64,000 bases of DNA from F23-D06 sp045130275 (GTDB lineage: Bacteria > Bacteroidota > Bacteroidia > Bacteroidales > WCHB1-69). Of this stretch, positions 16,610 through 25,239 are shown piece by piece. The stretch is from NCBI GenBank assembly GCA_045130275.1, contig JBGUPL010000133.1, positions 1-64,000 of the forward strand, written 5' to 3'. The stretch's first letter is position 1, and each line of letters begins with the position of its first letter. A program made the translations under genes and the position numbers. The notes under the pieces are model-generated. The model searched no databases. It was not told where the DNA came from and worked only from the letters and a program-made list of their open reading frames with translations.

Positions 16610-17896
16610 ATGGCTATAAAAGTTTTAATGTTCGGATGGGAGTTTCCTCCCCATATCTCAGGAGGTCTGGGCACTGCCTGCTACGGTCTCACCAAGGGTT
16701 TGGCCCTCAACGGCGTGCAGGTGACCTTTGTCATGCCCAAAGCCTCCGGCGACGAGGACACTTCGTATGTCAAAATCGTGAACGGCAGCGATGTGGAGGT
16801 TGACCCGCGCACGTCAGACTTTTTCCAGCGTACCGGACAGACCTCGTTCATCCAAGTCAACAGCAGACTGATCCCTTACGTGGGGTTGGACGACTACTAC
16901 AACGTCATCAACCAGATTGAGAGCGGTGTGTTCGAGACCACCTCCGGGGGGAAGCGCAAATATGTCTTCTCCGGCAAATATGGTCCCAACTTGATGCAGG
17001 AGGTGAACCAGTACGCCAGCATTGCGGCGGAGATCGCGCGGAACGAGGATTTCGACCTCATCCATGCCCACGACTGGCTGACCTACCGTGCCGGCATTGC
17101 CGCCAAACGCGCCTCCGGAAAGCCTTTGGTGGTGCACATCCACGCCACCGAGTTCGACCGCACCGGCGAGAACTACAATGATATCGTCTATGGCATGGAG
17201 AAAGAAGGCATGAGCGCCGCCGACGCCGTGTGTGCCGTCAGCGACCTCACCCGCAATATTGTCATCAACAAATACGGCATTCCTGCCGAGAAGGTCTTCA
17301 CGTTGCACAACGCCGTGGAGCCCAACGAGAAGAAGGTGGAGCGTAAGAAGTTCGTTTCCGAAAAAATCGTCACCTTCCTGGGCCGCGTCACCTTCCAAAA
17401 AGGTCCCGACTATTTCGTGGAGACCGCCAAGCGCGTGCTGGAGAAAGATCCTAACGTGCGTTTCGTGCTGGCCGGCGACGGCGACATGATGCCTCACATC
17501 ATCGAGCGCGTGGCCGAGCTGGGCATCTCCGACCGTTTCCATTTCACGGGATTCCTGCGCGGAGACGACATCAACAAGATGTTCGGCATGAGCGATGTTT
17601 ATGTGATGCCGTCCATCTCAGAGCCGTTCGGCATCTCCCCGTTGGAGGCCATGCGCGCCAAGGTGCCTGTGGTCATTTCCAAACAGTCGGGTGTCTCCGA
17701 AGTGCTCACCCACGCCATCAAGGTCGATTTTTGGGACATTGACGCCACCGCCGATGCCATTTACGGCCTGCTCCACTACCCCGCCCTCTCGAAACTCTTC
17801 GCCGAAGAGGGTGCCGCCGAGGTCGATAACCTCAAATGGGAATATGTAGCAAAAAAATTAGTCAAAATTTACGAAAAAACGCTCCGTTATGAATAA
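16610..17896 (+). CDS. Glycogen synthase-like glycosyltransferase (GT-B fold)
   Basis: A 428-residue enzyme with the N-terminal GWEFPPHISGGLGTACYGL pattern of glycogen/starch synthases (the glycine loop binds the sugar nucleotide), HAHDWLTYRAG, then LGRVTFQKGPDYFVE and the C-terminal EPFGISPLEAMRAKVPVV, which contains the E..G..P.EA nucleotide-sugar motif of GT4/GT5. It probably extends alpha-1,4-glucan from UDP- or ADP-glucose. It is shorter than E. coli GlgA (477 residues). Its end overlaps the start of the GH57 gene by 8 bp. Confidence is high for the family and moderate for the exact substrate. Confidence 0.88.
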   Translation: MAIKVLMFGWEFPPHISGGLGTACYGLTKGLALNGVQVTFVMPKASGDEDTSYVKIVNGSDVEVDPRTSDFFQRTGQTSFIQVNSRLIPYVGLDDYYNVINQIESGVFETTSGGKRKYVFSGKYGPNLMQEVNQYASIAAEIARNEDFDLIHAHDWLTYRAGIAAKRASGKPLVVHIHATEFDRTGENYNDIVYGMEKEGMSAADAVCAVSDLTRNIVINKYGIPAEKVFTLHNAVEPNEKKVERKKFVSEKIVTFLGRVTFQKGPDYFVETAKRVLEKDPNVRFVLAGDGDMMPHIIERVAELGISDRFHFTGFLRGDDINKMFGMSDVYVMPSISEPFGISPLEAMRAKVPVVISKQSGVSEVLTHAIKVDFWDIDATADAIYGLLHYPALSKLFAEEGAAEVDNLKWEYVAKKLVKIYEKTLRYE

Positions 17897-19076
17897 AATA
17901 TGTTTCCATTTTCAGATCAGTCAGCCGTACCGTCTGCGCACGTACCGCTTTTTTGACATCAACCAAGATCACCACTATTTTGATGACTATCAGGACCAGT
18001 ATCTCACAAAACGTCTGGCAGAGCGCTGCTACCTGCCGGCAAACCGGATGCTGCTGGACATCATCAAGCAGAACCCCGACAAGTTCCGCTGCAGTTTCAG
18101 CATCTCGGGCAGCTCCATTATGCTTTTCAAGAACTATTGTCCCGAAGTCATTGACAGTTTCAAGGAACTGATCGCCACCGGCTGCGTGGAGATCACCGGA
18201 AGCACATACACCCACAGCCTCGCCTCGCTCTACAACGAGAGCGCCTTTATGGAACAAGTGCGGCTGCAGGAAGAACTGCTGATGGAGACATTCGGTGTGA
18301 AACCCGTCTCCTTCTGCAACACAGAAATCATCTATTCCGACGAGATCGGCGAATGGCTTGGCAACGCCGGCTATCGCGTCATCCTCACCGAGGGGGCGCG
18401 CCACATCCTCGGCTGGAAAAGTCCCACCTACCTTTATTGCAACCCCTACCAAACGGACGTACGTCTGTTGCTGCGCTCCTACCAACTGTGCGACGACATC
18501 ACGCTCCGTTTCGCAGACCAGGGCTGGGACCAATACCCGCTGACCGCCGAGAAGTACCTTCACTTCCTTGACAGCATCAACACCGAGAGCGAGTCCCCGC
18601 TCATCAACCTTTTCTGGGACTATGAGACCATCGGCGAACACTACACCGCCGACACCGGTATCTTCGATTTCTTCAGATCTTTGGTCACCACATTGCAAAA
18701 TCACGAGAACTACACGTTCATCACGCCCAAAGACGTGATCGACATGGAAATGAGTCCTGCCACGATGCACGCGCCGTGGCCCATTTCCTGCTCCGGCGAA
18801 GAGAAGGACACCAACGAATGGCTCGGCAACGAACTGCAACAGGAGGCTTTCAACCAGCTGTTCAAACTGGAGCCGCTGTACCAAAAGTCCGACAACATGG
18901 AAGCCAAGCTGAGCTGGCTGCGCCTGCAGGCCGCCGACCACTTCAACTTTATGAGTTCCAAATGGTTCGGTCACCGCTTCGTGAAACGTAACTTCGAGGT
19001 CTATTCCTCTCCGTACCAGGCGTTCATCAACTATATGAACGTGCTGAACGACGTGAAACTGCAGTTGGAAAAATAG
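17889..19076 (+). CDS. GH57 family glycoside hydrolase (alpha-amylase or glucanotransferase type)
   Basis: A 395-residue (beta/alpha)7-barrel enzyme. PVSFCNTEIIYSDEIGEWL carries the probable nucleophile glutamate of GH57, and INLFWDYETIGEH the probable acid/base aspartate. No signal peptide, so it acts in the cytoplasm on storage glucan or imported maltodextrin. GH57 members may be amylase, 4-alpha-glucanotransferase or branching enzyme; the context (debranching enzyme, synthase-like enzyme) and the absence of a separate branching enzyme here leave the choice open. Translationally coupled to the glycosyltransferase by overlap. A degenerate heptad tract begins at its stop codon. Confidence 0.88.
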   Translation: MNKICFHFQISQPYRLRTYRFFDINQDHHYFDDYQDQYLTKRLAERCYLPANRMLLDIIKQNPDKFRCSFSISGSSIMLFKNYCPEVIDSFKELIATGCVEITGSTYTHSLASLYNESAFMEQVRLQEELLMETFGVKPVSFCNTEIIYSDEIGEWLGNAGYRVILTEGARHILGWKSPTYLYCNPYQTDVRLLLRSYQLCDDITLRFADQGWDQYPLTAEKYLHFLDSINTESESPLINLFWDYETIGEHYTADTGIFDFFRSLVTTLQNHENYTFITPKDVIDMEMSPATMHAPWPISCSGEEKDTNEWLGNELQQEAFNQLFKLEPLYQKSDNMEAKLSWLRLQAADHFNFMSSKWFGHRFVKRNFEVYSSPYQAFINYMNVLNDVKLQLEK

Positions 19077-19195
19077 TTCAGAAGTTTAGGGTTTAGGGTT
19101 TAGGGTTTAGGGTTTAAGGTTTAAGGTTTAAGGATTAGAGAAGGAGCTAACCCTCTAAACTATAAACTATAAACCATAAACCATAAACCCTAAAC
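19074..19195. repeat. Inverted heptad tracts between GH57 and maf
   Basis: Left arm 19082-19137 is built of AAGTTTA/GGGTTTA/AGGTTTA units on the plus strand. Right arm 19147-19195 holds AAACTAT, AAACCAT, AAACCCT units, the reverse complement type. The two arms can pair into a long imperfect hairpin. The left arm reaches the GH57 stop in phase, though its first unit is degenerate. Confidence 0.85.
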
Positions 19196-19208
19196 ATTAT
19201 CCGTTACA

Positions 19209-19802
19209 ATGCTATTAACGAAACTACAGCAATACAAAATCTTCCTCGCCTCGAAATCTCCGAGGCGCAGGGAGTTGTTGGCAGGCATGGGCGTGGACTT
19301 CGAGGTGATGACAACCGATGTGGAGGAGACGTACGACCCATCATGGTCTCCCGAGCAGATCGTGATGCACCTGTCGCGACTCAAGCTGTCGCCCATTGAC
19401 ATGGCGCAGTACGCCCCGAGAACGCTTTTCATCGCGTGCGACACCATCGTGGTCGTGGGCGGCCGGATCATCGGGAAGCCCAAGGACGAGAACGAGGCCC
19501 AGGGAATGTTGCATTCGCTCTCCGGCAACACGCACACAGTCTATAGCGGGCTGACGGTGGCGACGCCGCAGAAGCAGCTGACCGACTTCCGCGCCACGGA
19601 AGTGGTCTTCGACGAACTAACCGACGAGATGATCCAGTATTACATCGACTCCTACAAGCCCTACGACAAGGCGGGTTCCTACGGGGTGCAGGAATGGATC
19701 GGCTACGTGGGCATCCGCGAGGTGCGGGGTTCCTACTACAACGTCATGGGACTGCCGACGCGGTTGTTGTGGGAGATGTTGGAAGAGGTGACGAAGAGGT
19801 AG
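19209..19802 (+). CDS. maf: Maf family nucleoside triphosphate pyrophosphatase
   Basis: Maf proteins hydrolyse non-canonical or modified nucleotides (dTTP, UTP, m5UTP, pseudo-UTP) to the monophosphate. The 197-residue protein has the entry motif LASKSPRRRELLAGMG, then ACDTIVVVGGRIIGKPK, SGNTHTVYSG and DKAGSYGVQEW. This is the YhdE-type pattern with an extended C-terminus (VRGSYYNVMGLP). Start at 19209 follows the heptad tract by a few bases. A pair of hairpins follows the stop. Confidence 0.92.
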   Translation: MLLTKLQQYKIFLASKSPRRRELLAGMGVDFEVMTTDVEETYDPSWSPEQIVMHLSRLKLSPIDMAQYAPRTLFIACDTIVVVGGRIIGKPKDENEAQGMLHSLSGNTHTVYSGLTVATPQKQLTDFRATEVVFDELTDEMIQYYIDSYKPYDKAGSYGVQEWIGYVGIREVRGSYYNVMGLPTRLLWEMLEEVTKR

Positions 19803-19852
19803 GCTCCGAATATGACTTACACATTCAGGTGTCCGAACCTGAATGTTAATAA

Positions 19853-19895
19853 AACAACGGCCGTTGTGGAAAACTCATCCGCAGCGGCCGTTGTT
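19853..19895 (+). terminator. Hairpin, possible maf terminator
   Basis: aacaacggccg (19853-19863) pairs with cggccgttgtt (19885-19895), an 11-bp perfect stem with a 21-nt loop, followed by atatttg. The loop length is large for an intrinsic terminator, so the role is tentative. Confidence 0.45.
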
Positions 19896-19911
19896 ATATT
19901 TGCTATTTTTG
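19895..19911 (+). promoter_or_regulatory. Two adjacent -7-like boxes with no gene close downstream
   Basis: TATATTTG (19895-19902) and TATTTTTG (19904-19911) both match TAnnTTTG. The next gene is 480 bp away and has its own promoter, so if active they would transcribe the structured element at 19931-20026. Confidence 0.4.
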
Positions 19912-19930
19912 CACCAACATAATAAGAGAT

Positions 19931-20026
19931 AATTCCGTTTTATATTACTACCCCGCCTTTCAGGCACCCCTTCTTGAAAAGAAGGGGAATTTTCGCGACC
20001 GCACTTGTCGTGCGGGAAACGGAATT
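19931..20026. repeat. Structured dispersed element (outer stem with three inner hairpins)
   Basis: Outer stem aattccgttt (19931-19940) pairs with aaacggaatt (20017-20026). Inside are hairpins gcc/ggc (19955-19965), ccccttctt/aagaagggg (19967-19987) and gcac/gtgc (20001-20013). The core from ttactaccccgcc to aagggg has a diverged reverse-complement copy at 34942-34990, so it is a dispersed repeat; it might also be transcribed. Confidence 0.7.
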
Positions 20027-20115
20027 GATTTCAAATCGAAAATTCAATAAATGTCCATAAAGATGTGTATATCAATATGTTAAAATTGTTTTTTTGAAAA
20101 TATCGCATCAGTGGT

Positions 20116-20150
20116 AATTAAGAATTAAGAATGCAGAATTAAGAATTATG
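20116..20150 (+). repeat. Heptad tract, unit AATTAAG
   Basis: Units aattaag, aattaag, aatgcag, aattaag, aattatg in direct succession. Not adjacent to a stop codon. Confidence 0.75.
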
Positions 20151-20341
20151 AATATTTGTGGGTGTTCGTGGTTGATTTGTGGGGATTTGTGTGCATTTCG
20201 GAATGGTTCGTGCGTTTGGGGAGGGGATGATTACAAAATTCCGCCAAAAAGAAAAACAATATTAACAATTAATTGTTAAATCATTACAACACAAAAACAC
20301 AATGTATTGATTTTCAGTTTGTAAAAAATATTCCAAAAGTC

Positions 20342-20372
20342 TTGACAGAGGTTAAATTTTGTAGTATATTTG
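20342..20372 (+). promoter_or_regulatory. Promoter of the DUF5618 gene
   Basis: TTG at 20342-20344, 20-bp spacer, and -7 box TATATTTG at 20365-20372 followed by CAG. The ATG is at 20393, giving a leader of about 16 nt. Confidence 0.65.
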
Positions 20373-20392
20373 CAGCTTGAAAATAAAAGATT

Positions 20393-20794
20393 ATGGAAAA
20401 GAAAGATCCTATTGAAGAAGCCCGGAGATATGTGGCTAATGCCGAGGAAGTCATCAAAAAGGCGAACTATGACCCGGAACTGAAAATCTATACCGACGGC
20501 AAGTATGTGAAAATGGCGGGCAATACGCTATGGAACGGCTGCTTAATAGCACTCGACGCCTTATTCGGTATATCGAAACGCAAAGGCCGCCCCGACATCA
20601 AGAAGTACAAGGAAGAAGCTGGCAAACGGGACAAGAAGCTGCTGGCATCCATTTTGGGAGGATACGACACCATGCATCTGTCCATGGGCTACGACGGCAC
20701 GAGAAACAAGAAAGCCTGCGATTCTGGCTTTGAGTACGCCAATGACATCATTAATCACTGCGACAGACTGATGCCGAAGGTTGTGTGCGCGTGA
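20393..20794 (+). CDS. DUF5618 family protein
   Basis: A small, helical, cytoplasmic protein of 133 residues with IEEARRYVANAEEVI, an Ala-Gly-Asn-Thr-Leu-Trp-Asn-Gly motif, LDALFGISKRKGRPDIKKY and a C-terminal SGFEYANDIINHCDRLM. I recognise it as the DUF5618 family of Bacteroidales. The helical layout with an internal hydrophobic repeat is reminiscent of HEPN-like small proteins, but no RX4-6H active site is evident, so I do not assign a toxin role. It stands alone with its own promoter and no partner gene within 300 bp on its strand; the stop is followed by no obvious terminator. Confidence 0.7.
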   Translation: MEKKDPIEEARRYVANAEEVIKKANYDPELKIYTDGKYVKMAGNTLWNGCLIALDALFGISKRKGRPDIKKYKEEAGKRDKKLLASILGGYDTMHLSMGYDGTRNKKACDSGFEYANDIINHCDRLMPKVVCA

Positions 20795-20839
20795 CGATGA
20801 GACGATAAAGGGCGAAATAAGGACTGCTGCTAACCTCTA

Positions 20840-23236
20840 CTAAAACGCGTACCCTATCGCCAACTTCAGACCGTTGGCGAGACGCAGACGGTGCGGATTG
20901 TGCATCCACTCTGCGTTGATGACCCGACCCTGCTCCTCACTGCGCGTGGGATCGTAAATCGGCACGGCCCAGTCAACGCGGATGACGAAGAAATTGAAGT
21001 CCAACCGCAAACCGACCCCGACATCCACGGCAAACTCCTTGTAAAAACGCTTGAACGAGAACTCCGCGCCCGGCATGTCTCCACTTTCCCGCGCCAGCCA
21101 AATATTGCCGGCATCCACGAAAACACCGTATTTGAACGACCGGTAAAGCGTCCCCCTGTATTCAATATTGAATTCCATCTTGATGTCACCCGTGTAGAGC
21201 GAATCGCTGCCGTGCACATAGCTGCCCGGGCCCAGACCGCGGTAACCCCAACCGCGCATACTGCTGCTGGTGCCCAAATAGAAACCCTTTTCGTACGGGA
21301 TGCAGGATCCCATGTCCAAAGGAATCATGACCCCCATGTCGGCACGCATGGCGAGAGAGTTGTTTTTGTTTATGGTGAACGTGTAATTCCACAGCACATC
21401 CAGTTTCTCGAAGGTGGTGTAATCATAACCCAGCGTGTCGAGACGATTCTTACCGAGCGTCCAGCGCTCGTTCGGCGCGAATATCGCGTTCACCCCCTTG
21501 AGCAACAGTCCGCAGGACTCCAAGCTGACATTCAGGTGCATGTTGTGCCGTCTGGATTCCACAAACTTGGGAACCAGGAAGTTGAACGTGTATTTGGCAG
21601 ACAACAGAAAGAATTTGCCAAACTTGTGCTGATACGAATCCGGATACGATTCATAGTTGAGCAAACGGGAGTAGCGCTTGTCGCTGTTGTTGATGGTGCT
21701 GACATCAATCGGGCTGAGCGTGTGCGACATATAATACGAAGGACTCCACCGGTACGTGAGGGCGGTGTTGTACATCAACCTGCGGTACAATCCCGAATAG
21801 TTGACCCCAAAGGAGACGGCGGTACTGCGCGACACGGAATTCTCGCTGACGTGCCGGTTGAACAAAAAGAGACGGTTGGGGAACTCCAACGACGCCGACA
21901 ACCCGAATTCCGGATAGGAATAGGTCAAGTTATGATGGAAGAGATTGTTCAACGAATAATAGAAATAGCCGCCCGAAAGGTTGATTGTCAAGTGTTCCGC
22001 ACCCCTGAACAAGTTCCGGTTGGTGTAGGTCAGGGAGACGGCCGACTTGTCGTTACGCAGCTCGACCTGGCCACCCACCACATGCTGCTTCTTACGAATC
22101 ATGGAATAGAGCACGTCCAGATAGCCGATCTTGTTGACCGAATCCAGCAACGACTCGTTCTCCCGAAACGTTATACTGGTGTAGTCGAAGTTATCCAAAC
22201 TCCCTAATGCTCGGCTGCTTAGACTGCGCGACTGCTGGGTGTAGGGGTTTCCACTGCGGGTATAAATAGCATTGGCCAACGCTTTGTATGAAAAATAGGG
22301 CTTGCACGGCTCTTTCCCCAATCGTTCTTCAATAAAATAGTAGTTCGCCGAGTCTATTTTGTTTTTCAATTGATAATAATTCGTATCATAAACCGATGTG
22401 CCAATCGTCAACGTCCGCGCATCCGGATTCACGTAGATGTCGTTGAAATAATATTTGTACAAATACCTTGACGTATTTGCATTCTGTGGAACACTGATCA
22501 TGATGGTGATTCCCACCGACTTGGGGTCATTTCCCAAACTGTCGGGACTGTCATATTCCACCTCACAATGGATGAGCGACTTTTCCACATAATAGTAACC
22601 TTCATTGCGAATCAGGTTTATGATACGAGTAAGTTCCTCGTTTATAAGTCTTTCATCATATTGCATTCCTACATAGAGGACTGTTTTCCGTTGGTTGAGC
22701 ACCACAATGCGCTTATATTCCTGGATGGGAATATCATAGTCAATGCGACTGATGGTGTATGGTTCGTGCGCTGTGACAAAATAATCCACTTCCGCTTTTT
22801 TGGCTTTCTTGCCGATATATTTCACATGATAATTCACCTCGGAATCAAAATAACCGAGCTGCTTCATCACGATTTTCAGTTGGTCAATGGAGTTCACGAT
22901 CTCGGCGCTGTCAAGCAGAACCGGGGCCTCCCCCATCCTTTCGCGCAGAAACTTGCGGAACTTACCGTCTTTGGTCTCCCCGTTTTTGCCGTATGTGGGC
23001 TGCCCCATGTCGTAAAAGACGGTTTTCACCCTGAAAATATCCATGAATTTCTTGTTGGTGACAGGGCGGACGTATGTTCTCAGGTTGTCGAAATCAGGGC
23101 TTTTCGCATCTTTCACCTTCACCTCGTTCTTCACCAGCATAGTCTTCCCTTCGGGCAGATGTCTGACAGAACTGCACGAATATAGACATATACCGCTGAT
23201 AATCAAAAAGATGAAAGTACGAAAATTATGCCTCAT
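20840..23236 (-). CDS. Outer membrane Omp85-family lipoprotein, TamL-like (BamA/TamA family)
   Basis: The 798-residue protein begins with a lipoprotein signal, FIFLIISGICLYSC, with cysteine 21 or 22 as the lipidation site. POTRA-like repeats occupy about residues 35-330 (for example GYFDSEVNYHVKYIGKK). From about residue 400 alternating beta strands form the 16-stranded barrel, including a GAEHLTINLSGGYFY strand and the late EFNIEYRG and DVGVGLRLDFNF strands; it ends in a strand with a final phenylalanine, the usual assembly signal. Lipidated TamA relatives called TamL are known in Bacteroidota. The start at 23236 is chosen because only it gives a proper signal peptide; it overlaps the end of mreD. 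A tamB gene is not adjacent. Confidence 0.85.
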   Translation of the reverse strand: MRHNFRTFIFLIISGICLYSCSSVRHLPEGKTMLVKNEVKVKDAKSPDFDNLRTYVRPVTNKKFMDIFRVKTVFYDMGQPTYGKNGETKDGKFRKFLRERMGEAPVLLDSAEIVNSIDQLKIVMKQLGYFDSEVNYHVKYIGKKAKKAEVDYFVTAHEPYTISRIDYDIPIQEYKRIVVLNQRKTVLYVGMQYDERLINEELTRIINLIRNEGYYYVEKSLIHCEVEYDSPDSLGNDPKSVGITIMISVPQNANTSRYLYKYYFNDIYVNPDARTLTIGTSVYDTNYYQLKNKIDSANYYFIEERLGKEPCKPYFSYKALANAIYTRSGNPYTQQSRSLSSRALGSLDNFDYTSITFRENESLLDSVNKIGYLDVLYSMIRKKQHVVGGQVELRNDKSAVSLTYTNRNLFRGAEHLTINLSGGYFYYSLNNLFHHNLTYSYPEFGLSASLEFPNRLFLFNRHVSENSVSRSTAVSFGVNYSGLYRRLMYNTALTYRWSPSYYMSHTLSPIDVSTINNSDKRYSRLLNYESYPDSYQHKFGKFFLLSAKYTFNFLVPKFVESRRHNMHLNVSLESCGLLLKGVNAIFAPNERWTLGKNRLDTLGYDYTTFEKLDVLWNYTFTINKNNSLAMRADMGVMIPLDMGSCIPYEKGFYLGTSSSMRGWGYRGLGPGSYVHGSDSLYTGDIKMEFNIEYRGTLYRSFKYGVFVDAGNIWLARESGDMPGAEFSFKRFYKEFAVDVGVGLRLDFNFFVIRVDWAVPIYDPTRSEEQGRVINAEWMHNPHRLRLANGLKLAIGYAF

Positions 23237-23750
23237 GTTTCGTATGGGAATGGAAGATGTACTCGACACAGAGGATGATGAAAACGGAGAACACGATGTT
23301 GCCGAGGATGACCAGCGTCGTGCGTCCGAAATTCCTGAATGTCATGGTTTCCAACATCACAAAGGTGATTTCGTAAACCGCTGTCAGGATCAGCGTGTAA
23401 AGGAAAATCCACCGGAAGTCCTTGACTCCAGGGACAGGCCGGTTGATGTTCTCGAATTTGACATTGTTGCTGCCGTCCAGCATTTTGACGATGTAGGGAC
23501 GGACAAACATCAACAGCGTGCAGGCGAACGAACTGGCGCCCAAAGTGTGCGCAAAGGCGTCCACCACAAAGCCGGTAGCGAAACCGATAAGATACTGTAC
23601 CGAAAGCGGCAATTCCAGCGGCAGCAGGAAAAGGGCGAGCAAGAACAGTGCCGGCGACATATACCCGAAAAGACATACATGCTGGCACACAGCAATTTGC
23701 ACCACCAGCAGAATCAAAAATCTCAAGATATTGGAAACAATGTTATTCAT
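23226..23750 (-). CDS. mreD: Rod shape-determining protein MreD
   Basis: A 174-residue integral membrane protein with five to six helices and the motif FATGFVVDAFAHTLGASSFA. MreD is part of the elongasome together with MreC, MreB, RodA and PBP2. Its start overlaps the end of mreC by 8 bp and its end overlaps the TamL-like gene by 11 bp, so the three are one transcription unit. mreB, mrdA and rodA are not next to it. Confidence 0.9.
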   Translation of the reverse strand: MNNIVSNILRFLILLVVQIAVCQHVCLFGYMSPALFLLALFLLPLELPLSVQYLIGFATGFVVDAFAHTLGASSFACTLLMFVRPYIVKMLDGSNNVKFENINRPVPGVKDFRWIFLYTLILTAVYEITFVMLETMTFRNFGRTTLVILGNIVFSVFIILCVEYIFHSHTKHEA

Positions 23751-24591
23751 CCTTGAAGTTGGCTTTTAGGGAATCGATTTCAGATTTGAAGAGATTTTCG
23801 ACCAGATAAACCGTGTAGATGTCCGTGTAATGGGTGGCCAGTTTCACCTTGATAGTCAAGAAGCTGGCGTTGTTCCCCACCTGCACTTCCTTGACGGTTC
23901 CGATAAAAAGTCCTTTGGGGAAGATATTGGAGTATCCGTTGGTGAACACCGAATCGCCGATGTTGATTTCGGAGTGCTGCGGGATGGCTTCCAGGTAGGC
24001 CACACGCGGGTCGTCACCTTCCCAAATGATGGTGCCGTTTTGGTTGGCCGGGGTCACCACCGCACTGATTCGGGATTCAGGATGCAGGATCGGCCGCACG
24101 GTGGCGAAATTGGTGGAGACATCGGTCACCACTCCAGCCACACCGTCAGGAGACAGCACCGCCATATCGCGCATGATCCCGTCTCTCGACCCCTTGTCCA
24201 CAATCATGTAGTTGAACGCGCGGTCGGTGGTACGGAAAATCACGTGCGCATAGGTGTAGTCGTACAGGCGCACCTGGGTGCGGTTGACGGAGTCGGGCTG
24301 GCTCATTTCCGTCAGGAGCGTGTCCTCCTTTTCGATGAACATATTGTCTCTTTCGCGCAGCAACTCGATATTCTGCTGCACAAGCGACTCGTTCTCCGGT
24401 CCCAAACGGAAACGGTGCATCATACCCGCACCGTTCTTCTGAATCGGGCCCACAATGCTCTGCATCGTTCTTGCCAAACGGTAATTATTGAAAGACAAGG
24501 ACTTACCAAGCATCACAATACTCAGAATCAGAAGAACGGCGAGTACAATGATATGAAATGCCTTCTTGAAAAATTCTATAAGATTATTCAT
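23743..24591 (-). CDS. mreC: Rod shape-determining protein MreC
   Basis: A 282-residue periplasmic protein anchored by one N-terminal helix (HIIVLAVLLILSIVML), then a coiled coil (LVQQNIELLRERDNMFIE) and a two-barrel domain with DGVAGVVTDVSTNFATVRPI and GTIIWEGDDPRVAYLE, all typical of MreC. It scaffolds the cell-wall elongation complex. First gene of the mreC-mreD-TamL-like unit; iorB lies 15 bp upstream on the same strand, so it may be read through from there, since no promoter box is seen in the gap. Confidence 0.92.
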   Translation of the reverse strand: MNNLIEFFKKAFHIIVLAVLLILSIVMLGKSLSFNNYRLARTMQSIVGPIQKNGAGMMHRFRLGPENESLVQQNIELLRERDNMFIEKEDTLLTEMSQPDSVNRTQVRLYDYTYAHVIFRTTDRAFNYMIVDKGSRDGIMRDMAVLSPDGVAGVVTDVSTNFATVRPILHPESRISAVVTPANQNGTIIWEGDDPRVAYLEAIPQHSEINIGDSVFTNGYSNIFPKGLFIGTVKEVQVGNNASFLTIKVKLATHYTDIYTVYLVENLFKSEIDSLKANFKDE

Positions 24592-24606
24592 CCGGCAAAA
24601 GAGAGA

Positions 24607-25185
24607 CTATTTTTTTTCAGCGAGTTCGCGGCCGGCTTTGAGGCAGGCGAGGTTCACGTTCACGACATCCTCACCCTTGCGGGCGAAGTTCTCGCGCACG
24701 GCATTCTCGATCTCCTCATAAGGCAGTTGGAGATACGGAGAGGCGGCGCCGAGGATCACCATGTTGGAGGAGCGGGCGGAGCCCAGGTCCTTGGCAATCT
24801 GGTCGGCGTTGATAGCCACGCAGTTCTGCACCTTGCCCAATTCGGCCTTCAAAGCGTCGAAATCGGGATAATTCGGGATGTTGACGAAAGGCTGGTCGTT
24901 GGTGATCAACCAACCGTCTTTCTTCAGCCACGGCAGATAACGCAATGACTCCATCGGCTCCACGGAGATGATCATGTCGGCCTTGCCTAACGGGATCAGA
25001 TCCGAAGCGATGGGACTGTCGGAAAGACGGAAGTGAGACTGCACATCACCGCCGCGCTGGCTCATGCCGTGCACCTCAGCCTGCTTCATGTACATTCCTC
25101 TTTTGATGGCGGCCGCACCCACAATCGTGGCGATGGAAAGGATACCCTGACCGCCTACACCTGCTAATATAATGTCGATTTTCAT
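24607..25185 (-). CDS. iorB: Indolepyruvate:ferredoxin oxidoreductase, beta (gamma-domain) subunit
   Basis: IorB and IorA together oxidatively decarboxylate aryl pyruvates to aryl-acetyl-CoA and reduce ferredoxin, in fermentation of aromatic amino acids or, in reverse, in their synthesis. The 192-residue subunit has the start DIILAGVGGQGILSIA and the motif QAEVHGMSQRGGDVQSHFR of the pyruvate-ferredoxin oxidoreductase gamma domain. It follows iorA on the same strand after a 129-bp gap that contains a heptad tract and a palindromic repeat. Confidence 0.92.
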   Translation of the reverse strand: MKIDIILAGVGGQGILSIATIVGAAAIKRGMYMKQAEVHGMSQRGGDVQSHFRLSDSPIASDLIPLGKADMIISVEPMESLRYLPWLKKDGWLITNDQPFVNIPNYPDFDALKAELGKVQNCVAINADQIAKDLGSARSSNMVILGAASPYLQLPYEEIENAVRENFARKGEDVVNVNLACLKAGRELAEKK

Positions 25186-25239
25186 ATTTTCTTTGTTTGA
25201 TTTTGTTGTTAATATTTACGTGGCTTTGGATTTTGGGCT

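Larger units (their letters stand above)
19803..20392. other. 590-bp gene-free region with hairpins, a structured repeat and a heptad tract
   Basis: No coding sequence is convincing here. It holds, in order, a 10-bp stem hairpin (19821-19830 with 19837-19846), a second hairpin (19853-19895), two overlapping -7-like boxes (19895-19911), a multi-hairpin element (19931-20026), an AT-rich stretch, a heptad tract (20116-20150), a GT-rich stretch with gtgttcgtggttgatttgtg, and the promoter of the DUF5618 gene. Confidence 0.8.

Noticed and set aside
19082..19137. Telomere repeat or eukaryotic contamination, since TTTAGGG is the plant telomere unit
   Set aside because: The tract is short, degenerate, and lies between two bacterial genes; many other units with the same period occur in the window.
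19821..19846. tRNA-like or riboswitch structure after maf
   Set aside because: It is a simple 10-bp hairpin without conserved loops; no tRNA cloverleaf was found anywhere in the window by eye.
20393..20794. Toxin-antitoxin system around the DUF5618 gene
   Set aside because: No partner gene on its strand within 300 bp and no recognisable nuclease or HEPN active-site motif.
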